NCBI GenBank assembly: GCA_017311185.1
Contig: JAESUZ010000968.1
Location: forward strand, 434,001 to 498,000
DNA: 64,000 nt
From: Proteles cristata cristata
Taxonomy: Eukaryota; Chordata; Mammalia; Carnivora; Hyaenidae
Direction of reading: 5' to 3'
Part shown: positions 10,353 to 23,064 of the stretch, piece by piece
Position numbering within the stretch: the first letter of the stretch is position 1
How the letters are laid out: the number at the start of each line of letters is the position of its first letter
The notes under the pieces: model-generated
What the model was told of the DNA's origin: nothing
Databases searched by the model: none
What the model saw: the letters and a program-made list of their open reading frames with translations, nothing else
Position numbers and translations under genes: made by a program

Positions 10353-13300
10353 AAAACAAGTGACATGCAAGCAGGGCAGGCTAGCCAGGTGGGAAAGTCA
10401 GGGAGGCTCCCTGGAAGAGGTGACATGAGTAGAATTTCATGCCACGGGGCAGCAGGAACTTGCAGGGCAGGGGCGGAGGCAGGGGGAGCCATGCCCAAGC
10501 ACCGCTCATCTGCAAGGGGGCGATCATCCTGCCCCCCACCCCACCCACTTCCCTGGAAATAAATGCTGCGCAAATACGGCAAGACCTGTCTGAAGGAGTG
10601 CCAAATCACTGGCTGCCGGGGAAACCCAACCACCAGCCAGGCTGGCCGCCCACATCTCGTGTCTCGGTTGGGAGCAGGGTGGGGGTGGGGAGGGGCTGGC
10701 CTTGCCTGGCTGGATCCTTCCTCCAGCTCAGGGCAGAAAGCAGTGGGCCAAGAAACAGGCTCAGCCGTGGGGGCCAGGTCAAGGGCCTCGGAAGGTCATC
10801 GTTGGGAGGGCAGGAGCCACTGAGGAGTCTGGAGCAGGGGCGCGATGTGGTTAGTTGCGGGGAGCCGGGCAGTATTTGGCAGATTTGATCCAGAGCCAGG
10901 AAGCCAGGAGTTCCCAAGCTTCTGCAATGTCCAAGCCAGAGATGGCCAGGCCTCAGGTAGAGGGTAGCAGCAGGATGGAGGACAGGGTGGCTGTGACCCA
11001 GGAAAGGGCAGGGATCTGCGACAGTGTGGACAGGGGAGTCCTGAGGTGGCAGCACTGGGAGCAACGTCCAGGTTTCTGATTCTGATGATGGCGTGTGTGA
11101 TGGCACCCCCGGCTCAGCATGGAACATAAAAAGGAGGGACCAAGAGGCAGAGCCTCCAGTCAGGAGAGCCACCTGTAGCCAATCAGGGGGCTGGGGGCTA
11201 GGTGGGGGGCTCTGGGCTAAAGGCAAAATCTGAGAGATTTGGGGGACAACATGGTGGGGAAGTCAGAGGGAAACTGAGGACGAGGGAAAGGTGAAGAATC
11301 AGGGGAGGGAGAAGGGTTGGAAATTACAGGTCCGGAGGCCTGTCAAGGGGCCTACAGGAGCCCAAGGGCTGGGACCGCAGCCCGGGGGTGGGGGGTGGGG
11401 GTGGGGGTGGGCAGGGGAACAGGTGCAGAGGGCTCGGAAGGGTGAGAAAAGCGGAACCAACGGGGTTGGATGGACACACTCCCAGGTCCTTCCAGATGGA
11501 TCTCGGTGGCGGAGCCAGGAGCCTCTCCTCCCCGGCCCCCTATTGGTCTAGGAAGATGAAGGGTCCCGGGCCCACGGCTGCTTCATTCCACTGGATGGGG
11601 CCGTGTGTGCAGGACCGCGGAGGGGAGCCTCCGCAGGCCCAGGGAGGTGTGTTCGCGGCAGGAATTTTGTTTTGTTCACGGCTGTGCCCCAGAACCAGGC
11701 ACAGCTGCTCGGAGGACAAACTAGCACGGAAACCACAACAGAAGCTTAGCCAAAGGACCGTCCTCCCCTGCCACGGCCCTCCCCGGGCACAGAATTCTAG
11801 CCCCTCCACACGGGGTCCCCCGGCTCCCCTGTCCGCACCTGGCTGACCCCTCAGCCTGAGGAGCTGGAAAAATGGAAGGATCTGGGGGGTCAACCCAAGC
11901 CGGGCTTGAGTCCCCACCCAGCCCCCACCGGCCTGTGACGTCAGTGGCGGCGGACGCGCCAGGCCTCAGTTTCCTCGGGAGTAAGCCGGAGCCAGCAATT
12001 CTGCCGCGCTCAGCATTTTGAGGAGGGCGCAGCTGACGTGGGAAAGGGGACTGGCACCTGGCCCGGAGATCATAGGCGCTCGTTAAAGACACGGCGGTGA
12101 TAACGCTGACATCACTGCGTCCCATCAACTCCGGCTTAGCTCTGCAGGTCTCCTGACAGGCAGCGCAGGGTCATTCACGTCCGTTCCCCGAACACGAGGG
12201 GGGCCCTGGGTGGGAAACGCAGGCCCGGCGCTCGGCCTGGCGTCAGGGGACCCGGGCACCCTGTCCCCTGGTTCTGGGTGACCCCTGGCAGGTCAGCGCA
12301 CGCGGGGGGGTGGGGTGGCGGGGGCGTAAGCATGTGTTAAGCATCCCCAGCGCGTCAAGGCAGGGTGTCAGGAGCCGGTGGGAAGGAGCCAGCGCTGGGG
12401 CGGCGCCAGCCCCTGGGGCGATCATGTCTCCCGGGAGCCCCCCTGCCAGACATAAACAGGCCTTCTCAGAAGGATGAGCAACGTGGATGAGGAGCATCAG
12501 GCCCTTTCTTGTCGGGAAAAGGCTGGGCGGAAAAAAGCTAATCACGGTGGGTGATCTAATCCCGGGGCGCTGGCTTACAGGCTCCCACCCCAGCCAGCCC
12601 TCCGGAGCCGCAGGTTCCCTCCCACTTCCCCGCTGCTGGCTATACCACGTGACCCAGTCCGCTGGGGAAGTGCGGGGAGGTCCCAGGTAAGGCCACGCCC
12701 AGCTGCGGCTGCAGACGGGGAGACCTGGCTTCTAACTCCAGGCATCACCCCAGAGGGGGCCTCAACTGCTCCTATGGAAATTGAGAGCTCAGGCGCAAAG
12801 TTCTCCGAGGACCTTCTTCCCCTCCGCCCCGCGTGGAAAGGCCGTTGGGACCCTACCCCTGGCGTCTGGCCTCCACACTTGCCCCCATCCACACCAGGGC
12901 AGTCATCACAGCCACCGGCTCCCGACCCCGCCCCTCTTGTGCCCGCTTTTTTAAATCCCAACGTCACTTCCTGCAGGCCCCTTTCCTCCTGCACCTGCCA
13001 TTCCAGAGGCTCCCCAGTCCCGGCCCCGGGCCCACGCACCCCCACGTGCGTCACACCCATCTGCTGGATGCGTGGGGCACAAATTCAGCGCAGGGGACTC
13101 TCACTGCACCTGTGCCCCCCAGACCCGGAACTAGGGGTAAATCAGGCCCAATTCCTGTGCCTGGAGCTCCCAGGTGGGGAAACAGAGGCTAAAAGTTATA
13201 AATGGTGACCACACACAAAAGAGGAGGTTCAGATGTCCGTTCACCAGGTATCTGTCAAACACACTAGCGCCTCTCCAGGCCTGCTTGCTGTCTGTGCTGC

Positions 13301-13980
13301 ACAACACAGCTAATGTGACAGCGCCCTGCCCCATTCATGCCTCCTACTCAGGCCCCCACAGTCTGTCCTGGGGGCATCATACTGAAGTCCCAGCCGCTCA
13401 GATACGACCTGGCCCCTGGGGGATGACACAGTTTATTTTGTGGCTGGAGGGTCACAGGCACGAACACGCAGGTGCACCAACGCCTCCCACCCTGTTACAG
13501 ATTTCACGCTCCATCACATCTGCTGCCCCAGCAACCCAGGAGAGTGGCAGGACGGGACAGGGACCATCATCTATCGCATGGTGGACAACGGACACACCAT
13601 GTGTAGGTGACCTTTCTATGACTACACAGGAACCGTGGGGGGGGGCAGGACTCCGCCTCCACGCTCTGCTCCCCAGCCCTCCACTGGCAAAGCACACACG
13701 GCTCATGTATAAACATTCACTAAGCCCTGCTCACCGCTCCCTCTCTTGGGCGAGGAGAGCCTGGCCACCCCAATCCACAGGGACAACCCAGGCCCACCCG
13801 AAGCTCTGGCCAGGTGGCGTGACTCTACAGAGTGATCCCTGCCTGCCTCCCCTTCTCTCCCAACCCTGGGGGGGTGGGAACCTGGAGAAGCCCCGCCCAG
13901 GCCCACACCACCCCCTCCAGAGAGCCCAATGACCAATGACAAGAGCCTGAGTCTCAGGAGTGTGTACAGGGCCTGTCCTC
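10353..13980. other. GC-rich, SINE-free noncoding DNA
   Basis: It contains a G-rich tract at 11,385-11,420 that could form a G-quadruplex, the CRE word at 11,936 and an E-box CACGTG near 12,648. No convincing exon was found. Confidence 0.45.
11936..11943. promoter_or_regulatory. Perfect CRE palindrome TGACGTCA
   Basis: It is a full CREB/ATF site in a CpG-containing stretch. Further half-like words follow: CTGACGTGG at about 12,032 and TGACATCA at about 12,109. No promoter or exon could be assigned. Confidence 0.35.
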
Positions 13981-13989
13981 ATGAGATGT

Positions 13990-14090
13990 GGGTCTAGCCA
14001 AAGCTCTGCCAACTCAGTGGCTGTGTGATGCTGGGCAACTTGCTTCCCCTCTCTGGGCCTCAGTCTCTGCCTCCAATAAATACAGACATC
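13990..14090 (+). repeat. MIR fragment
   Basis: GTGGCTGTGTGATGCTGGGC and CTGGGCCTCAGTCTCTGCC follow the MIR core. Confidence 0.7.
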
Positions 14091-14279
14091 CACAGCATCT
14101 CGCCCCTTCCTCCCTCACAGAGCAGTGGTGTGGGGTGAAAGCAAGACCCAACAGAGTCTTTTGATCCAAACCCTACCTTGGCCCTGGGCCTAGCTGAATT
14201 TCATGGTCACATTACGGCCATCATTACCATCAGCAGCCACATGACTGCCCAGGGGTGTGCCATTAGCATCCTTTCAATG

Positions 14280-14395
14280 CCCCACAGCAACCCTACAGCA
14301 CAATGGAACCCTTCCCATTGGACAGATAAAGGTGTGGATGCTCAGAAAGGCTGAGTAACTTGCCCAAGGTTACACAGCCAGAAGAGTCAGGGGCC
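14280..14395 (-). repeat. MIR fragment
   Basis: GGCTGAGTAACTTGCCCAAG and GGTTACACAGCCAG are the reverse MIR core. Confidence 0.7.
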
Positions 14396-14399
14396 AGCT

Positions 14400-15695
14400 T
14401 CAAAGCAAAGTCTATTAGAAGAAGCAAGCAGGCACCCAGTCCCCCCAAGCAGTCCCCAGCATGGCTCACTGTTCAGGGACTGGCCAATATAGATATTTGC
14501 AGAAGGGCTCTCCTTTTCCTGCCTCCCCCAGAGGGTGAGAGGCTTTAGAACAGGGGCCAGGCTTCCTGTCTGGGGTCTCAGTGAGGCCCAAAGAGGGCCT
14601 CTTGGAGGCAGTGTGGCTCCTGAAAACCAGAAGGGACCCCAAGATACAGAGACATCACTTTTGGAGCCAAAAGCAGGGCACAGGGTCCAGGAAGGGGGGG
14701 GGGGAAGGGGAATTATAGAGATAGCACAGCAGAATTCCAGGAACTGGCTGCCCTCCACACAGGCCCCAGGCTCTGGGTTGCCCGGTCTGCCCCCAGCCCC
14801 CACCACCCATCCACATCAGTAGACACAGAGCAAAAAAACAAAAACAGAACAAAATAAAAAACAATGGGAGAAGGCAGTCCACTTCCACAGCTGTGTCCCC
14901 ACAGGGATGCAGGTCGGCAGGGAAGGGGGCTCTCAGGCCCTACTGCTGGCATCCTCATGCCCGCATCCAGGGCATCCACTGGCCTTCCAAGGCCTGCAGC
15001 CTGAGAACACTCCTCAGGGGGGCTGACGTAGCTCTGAACTGGCTCCCTTATGGGGGGGTGTGTGGCAAGAACCTGGACGTTCTTGGGGCTGCCCCTCCCC
15101 CACCCCCTACCCACCCCAGGGGACCGTAGACCGCTTGCGCCTCAGAGGGTGGACATGGCCCACACTCCAGTGGCTCAGTGTCAACGCCAGGATAAACCCA
15201 GGAACGGCATCACTGAGACTGAGTCCAGCTGTCCGTCCAAAGAGGGCTGCCACCGAAGATATCCCACGGGGTTCCCGTCAGGGTCTCCTGAGGTCTCTCC
15301 TTAAGGAGGTTCTTCCTGGCTGTCGGCCCCACGCTACAGACCATGTTGGCTGGGGTTCACCTGCACACATAACAGGCCTTCAGGGTTACCCGATGTCATG
15401 GGTTTCCAGGACAGAAGCCAGTGTCCCGGGGGCCACCAGCCATTCCTACACTTGACTGCAGTCAGTCACGGTCCACCTCCAGCCCGCAAGCAGAAGGTGC
15501 AGCCACCCTGTGCCACTGTGGACCTCCTTCTCTCCTCGTTCAAGGTGTTTTAGAGGCCCTGGCCACTCCCATTTATTTACACTCCCTCCTCCCCCCTCCC
15601 CCCCACCTTCCACCACAGCCAGACAAGGGAGGCTCTGCGGCACCTACAGGGGAGCCAGGAGTCCCGGCTCAAGAGTCATGAATGAGGTTCAAGAT
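14400..15695. other. Single-copy noncoding DNA
   Basis: It has a G run near 14,693-14,706 and C-rich patches. No exon was found. Confidence 0.4.
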
Positions 15696-15815
15696 CTTCA
15701 TTGTTACCCACCCTGGAATCAGCCAAGTGCCTTCCCCGCCCAGGCCTCAGTTTCCCCACCTGAAAAGGAAAGGAGGTCAACATATCCTGAGGTCCCTTCC
15801 AGCTCTGAGAGTTCA
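15696..15815 (+). repeat. Probable MIR fragment
   Basis: CCTCAGTTTCCCCACCTG and TCCCTTCCAGCTCTGAG match a MIR-like 3' end. Confidence 0.5.
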
Positions 15816-16059
15816 TGGACTGAAAGCAAATGGCACACCCCACCCAGGAAGCTCAGGAACAGCAGAGGCAGACGGGTGCCTGAGGAAGGTGGCAGGAGGG
15901 GGTGCCAGAGAAGCCCTTGGCCCCAGCCCTAAGCATAAGTCACATGAGCCATCCTGAAGGACCCATAAGGAGGACTGCCACCAACGAAAACAAATGGAAT
16001 GGTTAGCCCTACATGGGGTTGATCTGGAAAGGCCAGTTCTGGGTTCAGGATGGCTTTTG

Positions 16060-16590
16060 GAAACTGAAGGATAACACACACGGTGAAATTCACACTATTT
16101 GGCATACTGTCCTAGGAGTTTTTACAAACGCATACTCCTGTATCCTCTACCACAATCAAGGCACAGGGCAGTCCTTTCCGCACCCCAAATTCCTCCCTGT
16201 CCCCAGTCAACCCACCCCCCACGCAACTCCGGATCTCCTCCGTCCCTATAGTTCTGCCGCTTCCAAAATGCCACAGAAAGGCAACAGGACACGGCTTCCT
16301 GAGTCGGCCACCTCTCACGCAGGCTACCGCTTCTGTGATTCACCTGTGCTGTCTGGATCAAGAGCTTGTTGGTTTTCAACACTGGCCGGTCTTCCTCAGT
16401 ATGAAGGTACCCGGGTTTGCTTATCCATGCACCGGCTGGACACCGAGATGGTTTCCAGTCTGGGGCAATTATGAATAAGACCACTCCAGATATTTCTTTT
16501 CTTTGGGGTTCTTATGTAAACCTAAGTTTTCAGTTCCCTTGGGGAAATACCGAGGAACAGAATCGCCAGGTCATACGGCCGGCCTGTGTT
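16060..16590. mobile_element. Old L1 3' region
   Basis: CACAATCAAGGCACAGGGCA, then CTATAGTTCTGCCGCTTCC, GCAATTATGAATAAGACC and GAAATACCGAGGAACAGAAT follow a known old L1 segment. It resumes at 17,072 with CTGCCAAACTGTTTTCCAAA. Confidence 0.65.
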
Positions 16591-16594
16591 CCAC

Positions 16595-16841
16595 TGTATA
16601 AAGAGCTGCCCCAAATCCACAGAGACACCATTAGTGGTTGCTAGGGAGCTGGGGTGGGAGGGCAGGGATGGGGAGAGACTGCTAATAGTCTCTCTTTTGG
16701 GGGTGATGATAAAAATTCTTCTGGAATTAGATAGTGGTACCAGCTGCACAACCTTGTGACTGCACTGAACACCACCAGGTAGAATACTCTGAAACAGTGA
16801 ATTTTATGTTGCGATTATATGTCATTAAAAAATGATAAATA
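16595..16841 (+). mobile_element. Old L1 3' UTR fragment
   Basis: TTAGTGGTTGCTAGGGAGCT and GCACAACCTTGTGACTGCAC are L1 3' words. Confidence 0.65.
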
Positions 16842-17055
16842 GGGGCGCCTGGGTGGCTTAGTCGGTTAAGCGTCCGACTTTCGCTTAGGTCATGATCTCG
16901 CGGTTCGTGGGTTCAAGTCCCGCATCGGGCTCTGTGCTGACTGCCAGCTCAGAGCCTGGAGCCTGTTTCAGAGTCTGTGACTCCCTCTCTCTCTGACCCT
17001 CCCCTGCTCACGCTGTCTCTCTCTCTCTCTTTCCTAGAAATAAATAAAACATTAA
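16842..17055 (+). mobile_element. Carnivore SINE, young subfamily, inside L1
   Basis: The flanks AAAAATGATAAATA / AAAAATGACAAATA are a target duplicate. Confidence 0.92.
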
Positions 17056-17144
17056 AAAAAATGACAAATAAATAACTGCCAAACTGTTTTCCAAACATGG
17101 CCACACGGTTGTATACTCCCACCAGCCATGTGTGTCTGAGCTCT

Positions 17145-17780
17145 AGCCCCAGCCAGATGTTTTAAAGGCAAGATGTCCCACGTTTTTTTCTGGGTTGCAG
17201 GGAATAAAGGAGCAAAGGGCCTGAGGCATGGACCTAGTGAGCCTTGGGCTACAGGCCTCCTGGGTCGAGTAGAAAGGAGGTCTCTGGATAGACAGTCGCG
17301 AAGGTCTGGCAGTTGACTGACACTGCCGTCTACAAAGTGGGGTCCTGTAAGGCCCCGATGGGCAATGGGAACTCTGGTCTGTAGAAGAGCCAGGCACCCA
17401 CAATCTAAGTCCCCACCCTACCTATTGGGGGCTCCCCATCCCTATTCGTGCTCCTGGGGAAATGAAGACGTCCACACTAGTCTAGGCCACGCGGGGCACA
17501 GCCTGCCCACTGGCATTCCCAAAGCCCTTCCTCCCCACGAGACACGCCTCTTTCTTCCCAGTTCCCTTACACTTAGGAGGCACCAAAGGACCAAAGTCCC
17601 ATCTGTGCAAAACTAAAGAAGCCCCTGAGAAGAGTGTGCATGAAGCCAAAGCTTTTAGAGTAGAAGCTTTCTGCCCTAACTCCTCCTCTCCATCTGGACC
17701 ATGGGTGTGAGGGCTGGAGGGGATGTAGCCATTCTGTGACCATGAGGCATAAGCGTGAAGACAACATCCAAAAAACTAAA
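17145..17780. other. Single-copy noncoding DNA
   Basis: No exon or repeat recognised. Confidence 0.4.
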
Positions 17781-17795
17781 TCAAAATCACATGAG

Positions 17796-17955
17796 GAGCA
17801 CCTGGGCAGCTGGGTCAGTTAAGTGTCCCACTTCGGCTCAGGTCATGATGCTGCTGATCATGGGGCTCGCAGTTGTCAGCGTGAAGCCCGCTTCAGATCC
17901 TCGGTCTCTCTCTCTCTCCCTCTCTCCTCCCAAATAAACAAAAACATTAAAAAAA
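17796..17955 (+). mobile_element. Carnivore SINE, shortened
   Basis: AAAATCACATGAG flanks both sides. The body is shortened around the B box. Confidence 0.88.
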
Positions 17956-17969
17956 AAAATCACATGAGA

Positions 17970-18860
17970 GAGCATGTCACCCTTACTAGGACGGCTATAA
18001 TCAAAAAGACAATACCGAGTGTTGGCAAGGATACAGAAACACTGGAGCCCTCGTATGCTGCTGGTGGGAATGCCAAATGGTACAGCCACTTTGGAAAGCC
18101 ATGGGGCAGTTCCTCAGGACATTAAACACAGAACTGCCACCGTGACCCGGCAACTCCATTCCTAGGTGTTTAGCTAACAGAAGGGAACAGCACAGTGCAC
18201 ACAAAAACCTGTGCACGAATGTTCACAACAGCCAGAGGGCGGGAATGGCCCAAGCACCCATCCACCAATGAATGGATAAGCGAAAGGTAGCCCGTCCACC
18301 CAGTGGAATATTATTCGGCCGTTAAGAGGAGTGGCACTGTGGGGCGCCTGGGTGGCTTAGTCGGTTAAGCGTCCGACTTTCGCTTAGGTCACGATCTCGC
18401 GGTTCGTGGGTTCGAGCCCCGCGTCGGGCTCTGTGCTGACTGCCAGCTCAGAGCCTGGAGCCTGTTTCAGTCTGTGACTCCCTCTCTCTCTGACCCTCCC
18501 CTGCTCACGCTGTCTCTCTCTCTCTCTCCTAGAAATAAATAAAAATATTTAAAAAAAAAAAAAAGAGGAGTGGCACTGTGACACTTGTGTCCCAGCTTGG
18601 GAACCTCAAAAACGCTATGCTGAGCTTGAGAAGCCAGACGCAAAGGCCACAGGCTCCAGGGTTCCACTGACATGAAACGCCCAGAACAGGCAAATCTGCG
18701 GGGACAGAAAGTGAACCAGGGGGGTAGGGGCGGGGGAAGGCTGACGGCTTAATGGGTCAGGATTTCTTTTTGGGGTGATGAGATGCTCAGAAATGAGACT
18801 GCGCAACTCTGTGAACGTATGAAAGCACACTTCAGCGTATGCTTTAAAGAAAATACTCGT
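17970..18860 (+). mobile_element. Old L1 3' region with a nested SINE
   Basis: TGTTGGCAAGGATACAGAAA, AATGAATGGATAAGCGAAAG and TTTCTTTTTGGGGTGATGAG are classical L1 ORF2/3' UTR words. The copy is interrupted at 18,341-18,562. Its coding part is decayed. Confidence 0.8.
18341..18562 (+). mobile_element. Carnivore SINE, young subfamily, inside L1
   Basis: A perfect 17-bp duplicate AAGAGGAGTGGCACTGT lies at 18,324-18,340 and 18,563-18,579. Confidence 0.95.
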
Positions 18861-19058
18861 TTTTAACATTTCTTTATTTTTGAGAGACACAGAAAAACAG
18901 AGAGCGAGCACGGGAGGGGCATAGAGACGGACACATGGAATCCTAAGCAGGCTCCAGGCTCTGAGCTGTCAGCACAGAGCCCGATGCGGGGCTCAAACCC
19001 ATGAACCGTGAGATCATGACCTGAGCTGAAGTTGCACTGAGCCACCCAGGTGCCCCCC
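18861..19058 (-). mobile_element. Carnivore SINE
   Basis: Reverse head GAGCCACCCAGGTGCCCC and tail TTTAACATTTCTTTATTTTT. Confidence 0.88.
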
Positions 19059-20575
19059 AATGGCTTCATTTTTTTTTTTTTTTTAGGAGGAATAAACGCC
19101 CTTGTCAAAGCCATTCAAGTCAGGTCTTCCTACTACCCGGAGCCAAACTCACTCCTAACCGATGGACTCGCCCCCCTTGGCCAGCAGCGGGGCCTCCAGG
19201 GACTCTGTACACTGGGCAGCCCTTGGGCCAGGCTGGTAGTCAGCATTCAGCTAAATGCCAAGGTATCCAACACAGTCACCACCGGTGGCCCCGGAAATGC
19301 CACACATATGTGTGTGTGTGCGCAAACACACACATGTGCACATGCACAAGCGTGTGTGTGCACGTGTGTGTGTGTCTAAATAGCCCAGAGGATTAACTGT
19401 TCTGGCGCTCCACACTTGTGCTCTCTCCATACACACACCAGCTGCCCTTCACAGAGGGGAAACCCCCAGAACCAACCTGCACCCGGCCCGGGGAGACACG
19501 GTGCCCCGCCGCCACCCCCCTCACCCACCACCCTCCAGATGCCCCTGAGAGCCACAGCCAGGCCAGAAACAGGGGAGGATGGGGCGAGCCGGCGAGAATC
19601 AGTATCTGAGGGTACAGAAGGCCCTTGGCTTTCCCTGGCCGCACCCCTAGTGCCCAACATCTAGCTCACTTCTAACTCACTTAACAAGTTTGCACTGGAT
19701 ACCCTGTGCCAGGCAGGGTGCCCGGGGGGGGGGGGCGGGGGGCGGAGGGCCAAGGCGCCAAGGCCTGGTGCCCTCAAAAGGTGACAGACCAGTCCCAGGG
19801 CAGTGGAACCCAGTCCATGATGAGGGCCATGCTGGGGAAGTTGGGGGCTGTCGGAACACAGAGGAGGAACATCCAATACGGGCTTGGATGGGGACACGTG
19901 AAAGGTTCCCACAGCACAGTGACATCCAAGCTGAGTCCCACGCGTAAGCACTGGCTCAGTAAACGGACAGGGAGCATTAAGTACATTCCAGGGAGAAGCA
20001 ACACCACACGGGGAAGCAAGACAGAAGCACGGTATGTTCTAGAAACCGAGGGAAGCTCACTGTGCCGGCACGGAAACAGGTGGGGCCTGGCCATGCCTGG
20101 TCACAGAGGGAGGCGATCAGATGAAGGTCCTTCCCGGGACCCAACACTTCACCGCTTCTGCAGTAAAATGCTCGCTTGGCCGCATGTCAAGCTTGATGCC
20201 TGGTGTCATGCCTGTCTCTGGACCCTTGCCTGTCACCCTCTCCTCGAAATGTCCCTCCCCGCCAGACTATTTCTGGGTCTACACCCCACCCATCCTCCAG
20301 GGCCCAGTGAGAAGTCACCTCCTGCGGGCTGGCCTCAGGCATATATCCCTATGGGAAAAGAGGGCTCTCCCAAAACCAACCACAGGGCCAGCGCCTCTGG
20401 GTGGTCCCAGCCCCAGGGGACAGACCAGCCCTACCCATGGGGTTGTCCCGGCTTGCAGAAACAGAAACTGAAGCGTGGCACAGCCCACGCTCCAAGAGCA
20501 GAGGAGGTAAGAGCAAAGCAGGAAACGATGGCATCCAGTCCCTCTCTGGGCACCACTGGGGCTCCCAGCACCCCA
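19059..20575. other. GC-rich noncoding DNA
   Basis: It contains alternating CA/TG dinucleotides at 19,305-19,376 and a G run at 19,725-19,741. The 295-codon frame at 19,706-20,593 has no domain and no splice support. Confidence 0.4.
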
Positions 20576-20594
20576 CCCGAACGCACATGCTGAT

Positions 20595-20735
20595 CCTCCC
20601 AAGGATACTGCAATGTAGGGATAAGCATCCTCATTTGTTCACATGAAGCTCAGAGAGGTAAAGGCACCGGCCTGATGGCACACAGCAGGTCAGTGGTTAG
20701 AACTGGGACTTAAACCACCGTCTGTCTGGCTTCAA
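20595..20735 (-). repeat. MIR fragment
   Basis: AGCTCAGAGAGGTAAAGGCA and CAGTGGTTAGAACTGGGAC follow the reverse MIR. Confidence 0.65.
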
Positions 20736-22500
20736 AGGCCCTGCTGGCTCCATGGCCCCCTGCTGGGAAGGAGGGAAGCCCCGTGGCAGGTAAAGGAGCC
20801 CCAACAAGGGGCACGGGCACAGGCCTCTGACCCAGGGCAAGGAAGAGCATCTCTCCCTTGGGCGATGGAACGGGACCGAAGGGAGGATGTGGCAGCCTTC
20901 CCCGCCCAGAAGGCTGCACCCCCGGCTGGAAGGCAGGGTATACGCGGGGAAGAGGGGCAACCACCCCCCTCCCAAAGGCCCCACCTCTCCCAACTTGGGC
21001 CTCTCGGCTGAAAGCCAGCACACCTGAAAAACCAGCTCCTGGATAAACATGAGAGAGACACCAGACTGGCCCAGTCCTAAGAGCCCCCTGGAGTCTGCCT
21101 GGACCACCTCGGAGCTGGCAGTCCTAAGGACCCCCCTGGAGCACCAGGGCGCCACCCAGGAGCACCCCAGGGCCCTTCTGTATGGGCCTGGGCTGCCACA
21201 GTCCTTCCTGATTTCCCACCAGCCCAAGGGTCTGACTGAGGGGTGCAGGCTTTGAGATTGGCCCCGGGGGAGTCAGGGAGGCAGGAGGGGAGGGAGACAG
21301 AGGGGTAGCTGGGCTCATCAGTTAAAGCAAATGACTTGCTTACAAAAAAACCGCAGTTGAAACCCCTCACATCTATCAAGACACCCAGGCAGGCCACGTC
21401 AGCCCCCAAGGAGCTCCCTTTCCTGAGGAGCCCACATGCCCCGGGAGGCCGACAAGCTCCTGGGCGGGGGGCGGGGGGCTCACTCAGACACCGCTGTTCA
21501 CGACGCCCGCCCACAACCCCACTGGGTATCACTGCCTCCTCTCTCAGATGGTCAAACTGAGGCCCAGGCGACCCGGCAGCCCTTCCAAAGCACACGCACC
21601 AGGGGCAGGTGACAGAGCTGGAATCGGCCTGACCAGAAGCTTCTGTGACCAATCCAGCTCCAGGATTGCCCGCACAAACGTTCAGGACACATGATTTTAT
21701 TTAGAACCCTAACAGCTACCATGGGCACACGTGGCCCTACTCTGGCTCAAAAGGGGACCCCAGGGAATCAGAGGCCGGCACATTCCCCTCACTTCCTTCC
21801 CCCCTCCAGCAGCCCCCATGCCCTCTAGGGGTCTGCAGAGCACCCCCCCCTCCCTGGCTGGTGAAACTACAGCAAAGTCCCTCCCTGGTCCTCTTGTTTA
21901 CAGACAATCGAAGCACAGAGATGAGAAGTCGCTTGCCTGAGGTCATACAGCTCCCTTCTATGAGACCCTAAACCAAGCTCCTGATCCTCCCCCTGCCTCC
22001 CCCCAACAAGCCCTGCCCTTGTTTCAGGAAAACACAGAAGTTCTACCCCAGGCTCCAGAGCTACAGGAGTACAGACCTAGGACACACTGCCAGGGACACC
22101 CCAGACTCCGGGGGAGCAGGGCGCACAGAGGTGGGGGAGACGCCACAGGGCACACAAAGCTCCCTGCCCTCCAGACCCTCACCTGCACCCCAGCTGTCCT
22201 GACCCCGGAGCATGGCTGTCCCAGGAGCCCACCTGCATGGCAGAGGGTGGCCGCAGGCAGGTGTAATTTCATCGGGGGCTTGCCGGCTGTGTGAGTCACC
22301 AGAAACGAGAGGATGAAATTCTAGGCTGTGTGGACAGAGGTGTGCACCTTTCTTGGCACAGGACCAGTGCTCAACGGGGGCGGGGATGGGGTGCGGGCAG
22401 CACCCTTGTGGAAACAAGCAAAGGTACCCGCCTTCTCTGGGTGGTCCCAGGCAGGGCTCTGCAAACCCGGAGGGCTGGACCACCACCAGCACAGGGTGGG
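20736..22500. other. GC-rich noncoding DNA with small MIR remnants
   Basis: MIR-like pieces lie near 21,540-21,640 and 21,900-21,955. No exon is supported. Confidence 0.4.
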
Positions 22501-22539
22501 CGGGGCCGTGTGGCACATCCATAGGGTGGCTTGCCCCTC

Positions 22540-23060
22540 AGCAACCAAAAGGAAGCAGATTCCGGTACACCCGGCTCTGAGAGGCCAGACTCGGGCTGCG
22601 GGCTGCGTACTGTGTGATCGCATTTACGTGCCTTCTGGAAAATGCAAAACAGAGACAGAAAACACACAGCAGCATTAAGGAAAGGAAGGAAGGAAGGAAG
22701 GAAGGAAGGAAGGAAGGAAGGAAGGAGTGAGGGAAGGAGGGAAGAAGGGAGGGGGGAGGGAGGGAGGGGAGGGAAGGAAGGGAAGGAAGGAAGGAAAGGA
22801 AAGAAAGGAGAGGAAGGAAAGAAAGAAAGGAAAGGGAAGGGAAGGGAAGGAAGGGAAGGAAAGGGAAGGGAAGGGAAGGGAAGGGAAGGGAAGGAAAGAC
22901 AAGACACAGTGGTTGCTAGGAGCTTGGGGAAGGTAAGGGGCTGGCTGCAAATGAGCCTGAGGGAACTTTAAGGGGCGATGGAATGTTCCACATCTTGACA
23001 GGGGCCGGGCTGCATGAAAGTGTACGACGGCCAAACCCCTGAGAAAGCACACATAAGGCT
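22540..23060 (+). mobile_element. Old L1 3' fragment with a simple repeat inside
   Basis: GTGATCGCATTTACGTGCC and GCAAAACAGAGACAGAAAAC on the left, and AGTGGTTGCTAGGAGCTTGG plus GGCGATGGAATGTTCCACAT on the right, continue the same L1 region across the GGAA tract. Confidence 0.6.
22680..22900 (+). repeat. (GGAA)n / GGGAA microsatellite
   Basis: A pure-purine strand of about 220 bp with GGAA units at the left and GGGAA units at the right. Confidence 0.97.
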
Positions 23061-23064
23061 TGAG

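Noticed and set aside
13174..13932. 252-codon plus-strand open frame
   Set aside because: GC-rich chance frame with competing frames on the other strand and no recognisable motif.
19706..20593. 295-codon plus-strand open frame
   Set aside because: It begins in a G-rich run and crosses an L2/MIR-like region. It has no domain, no splice context and mixed composition.
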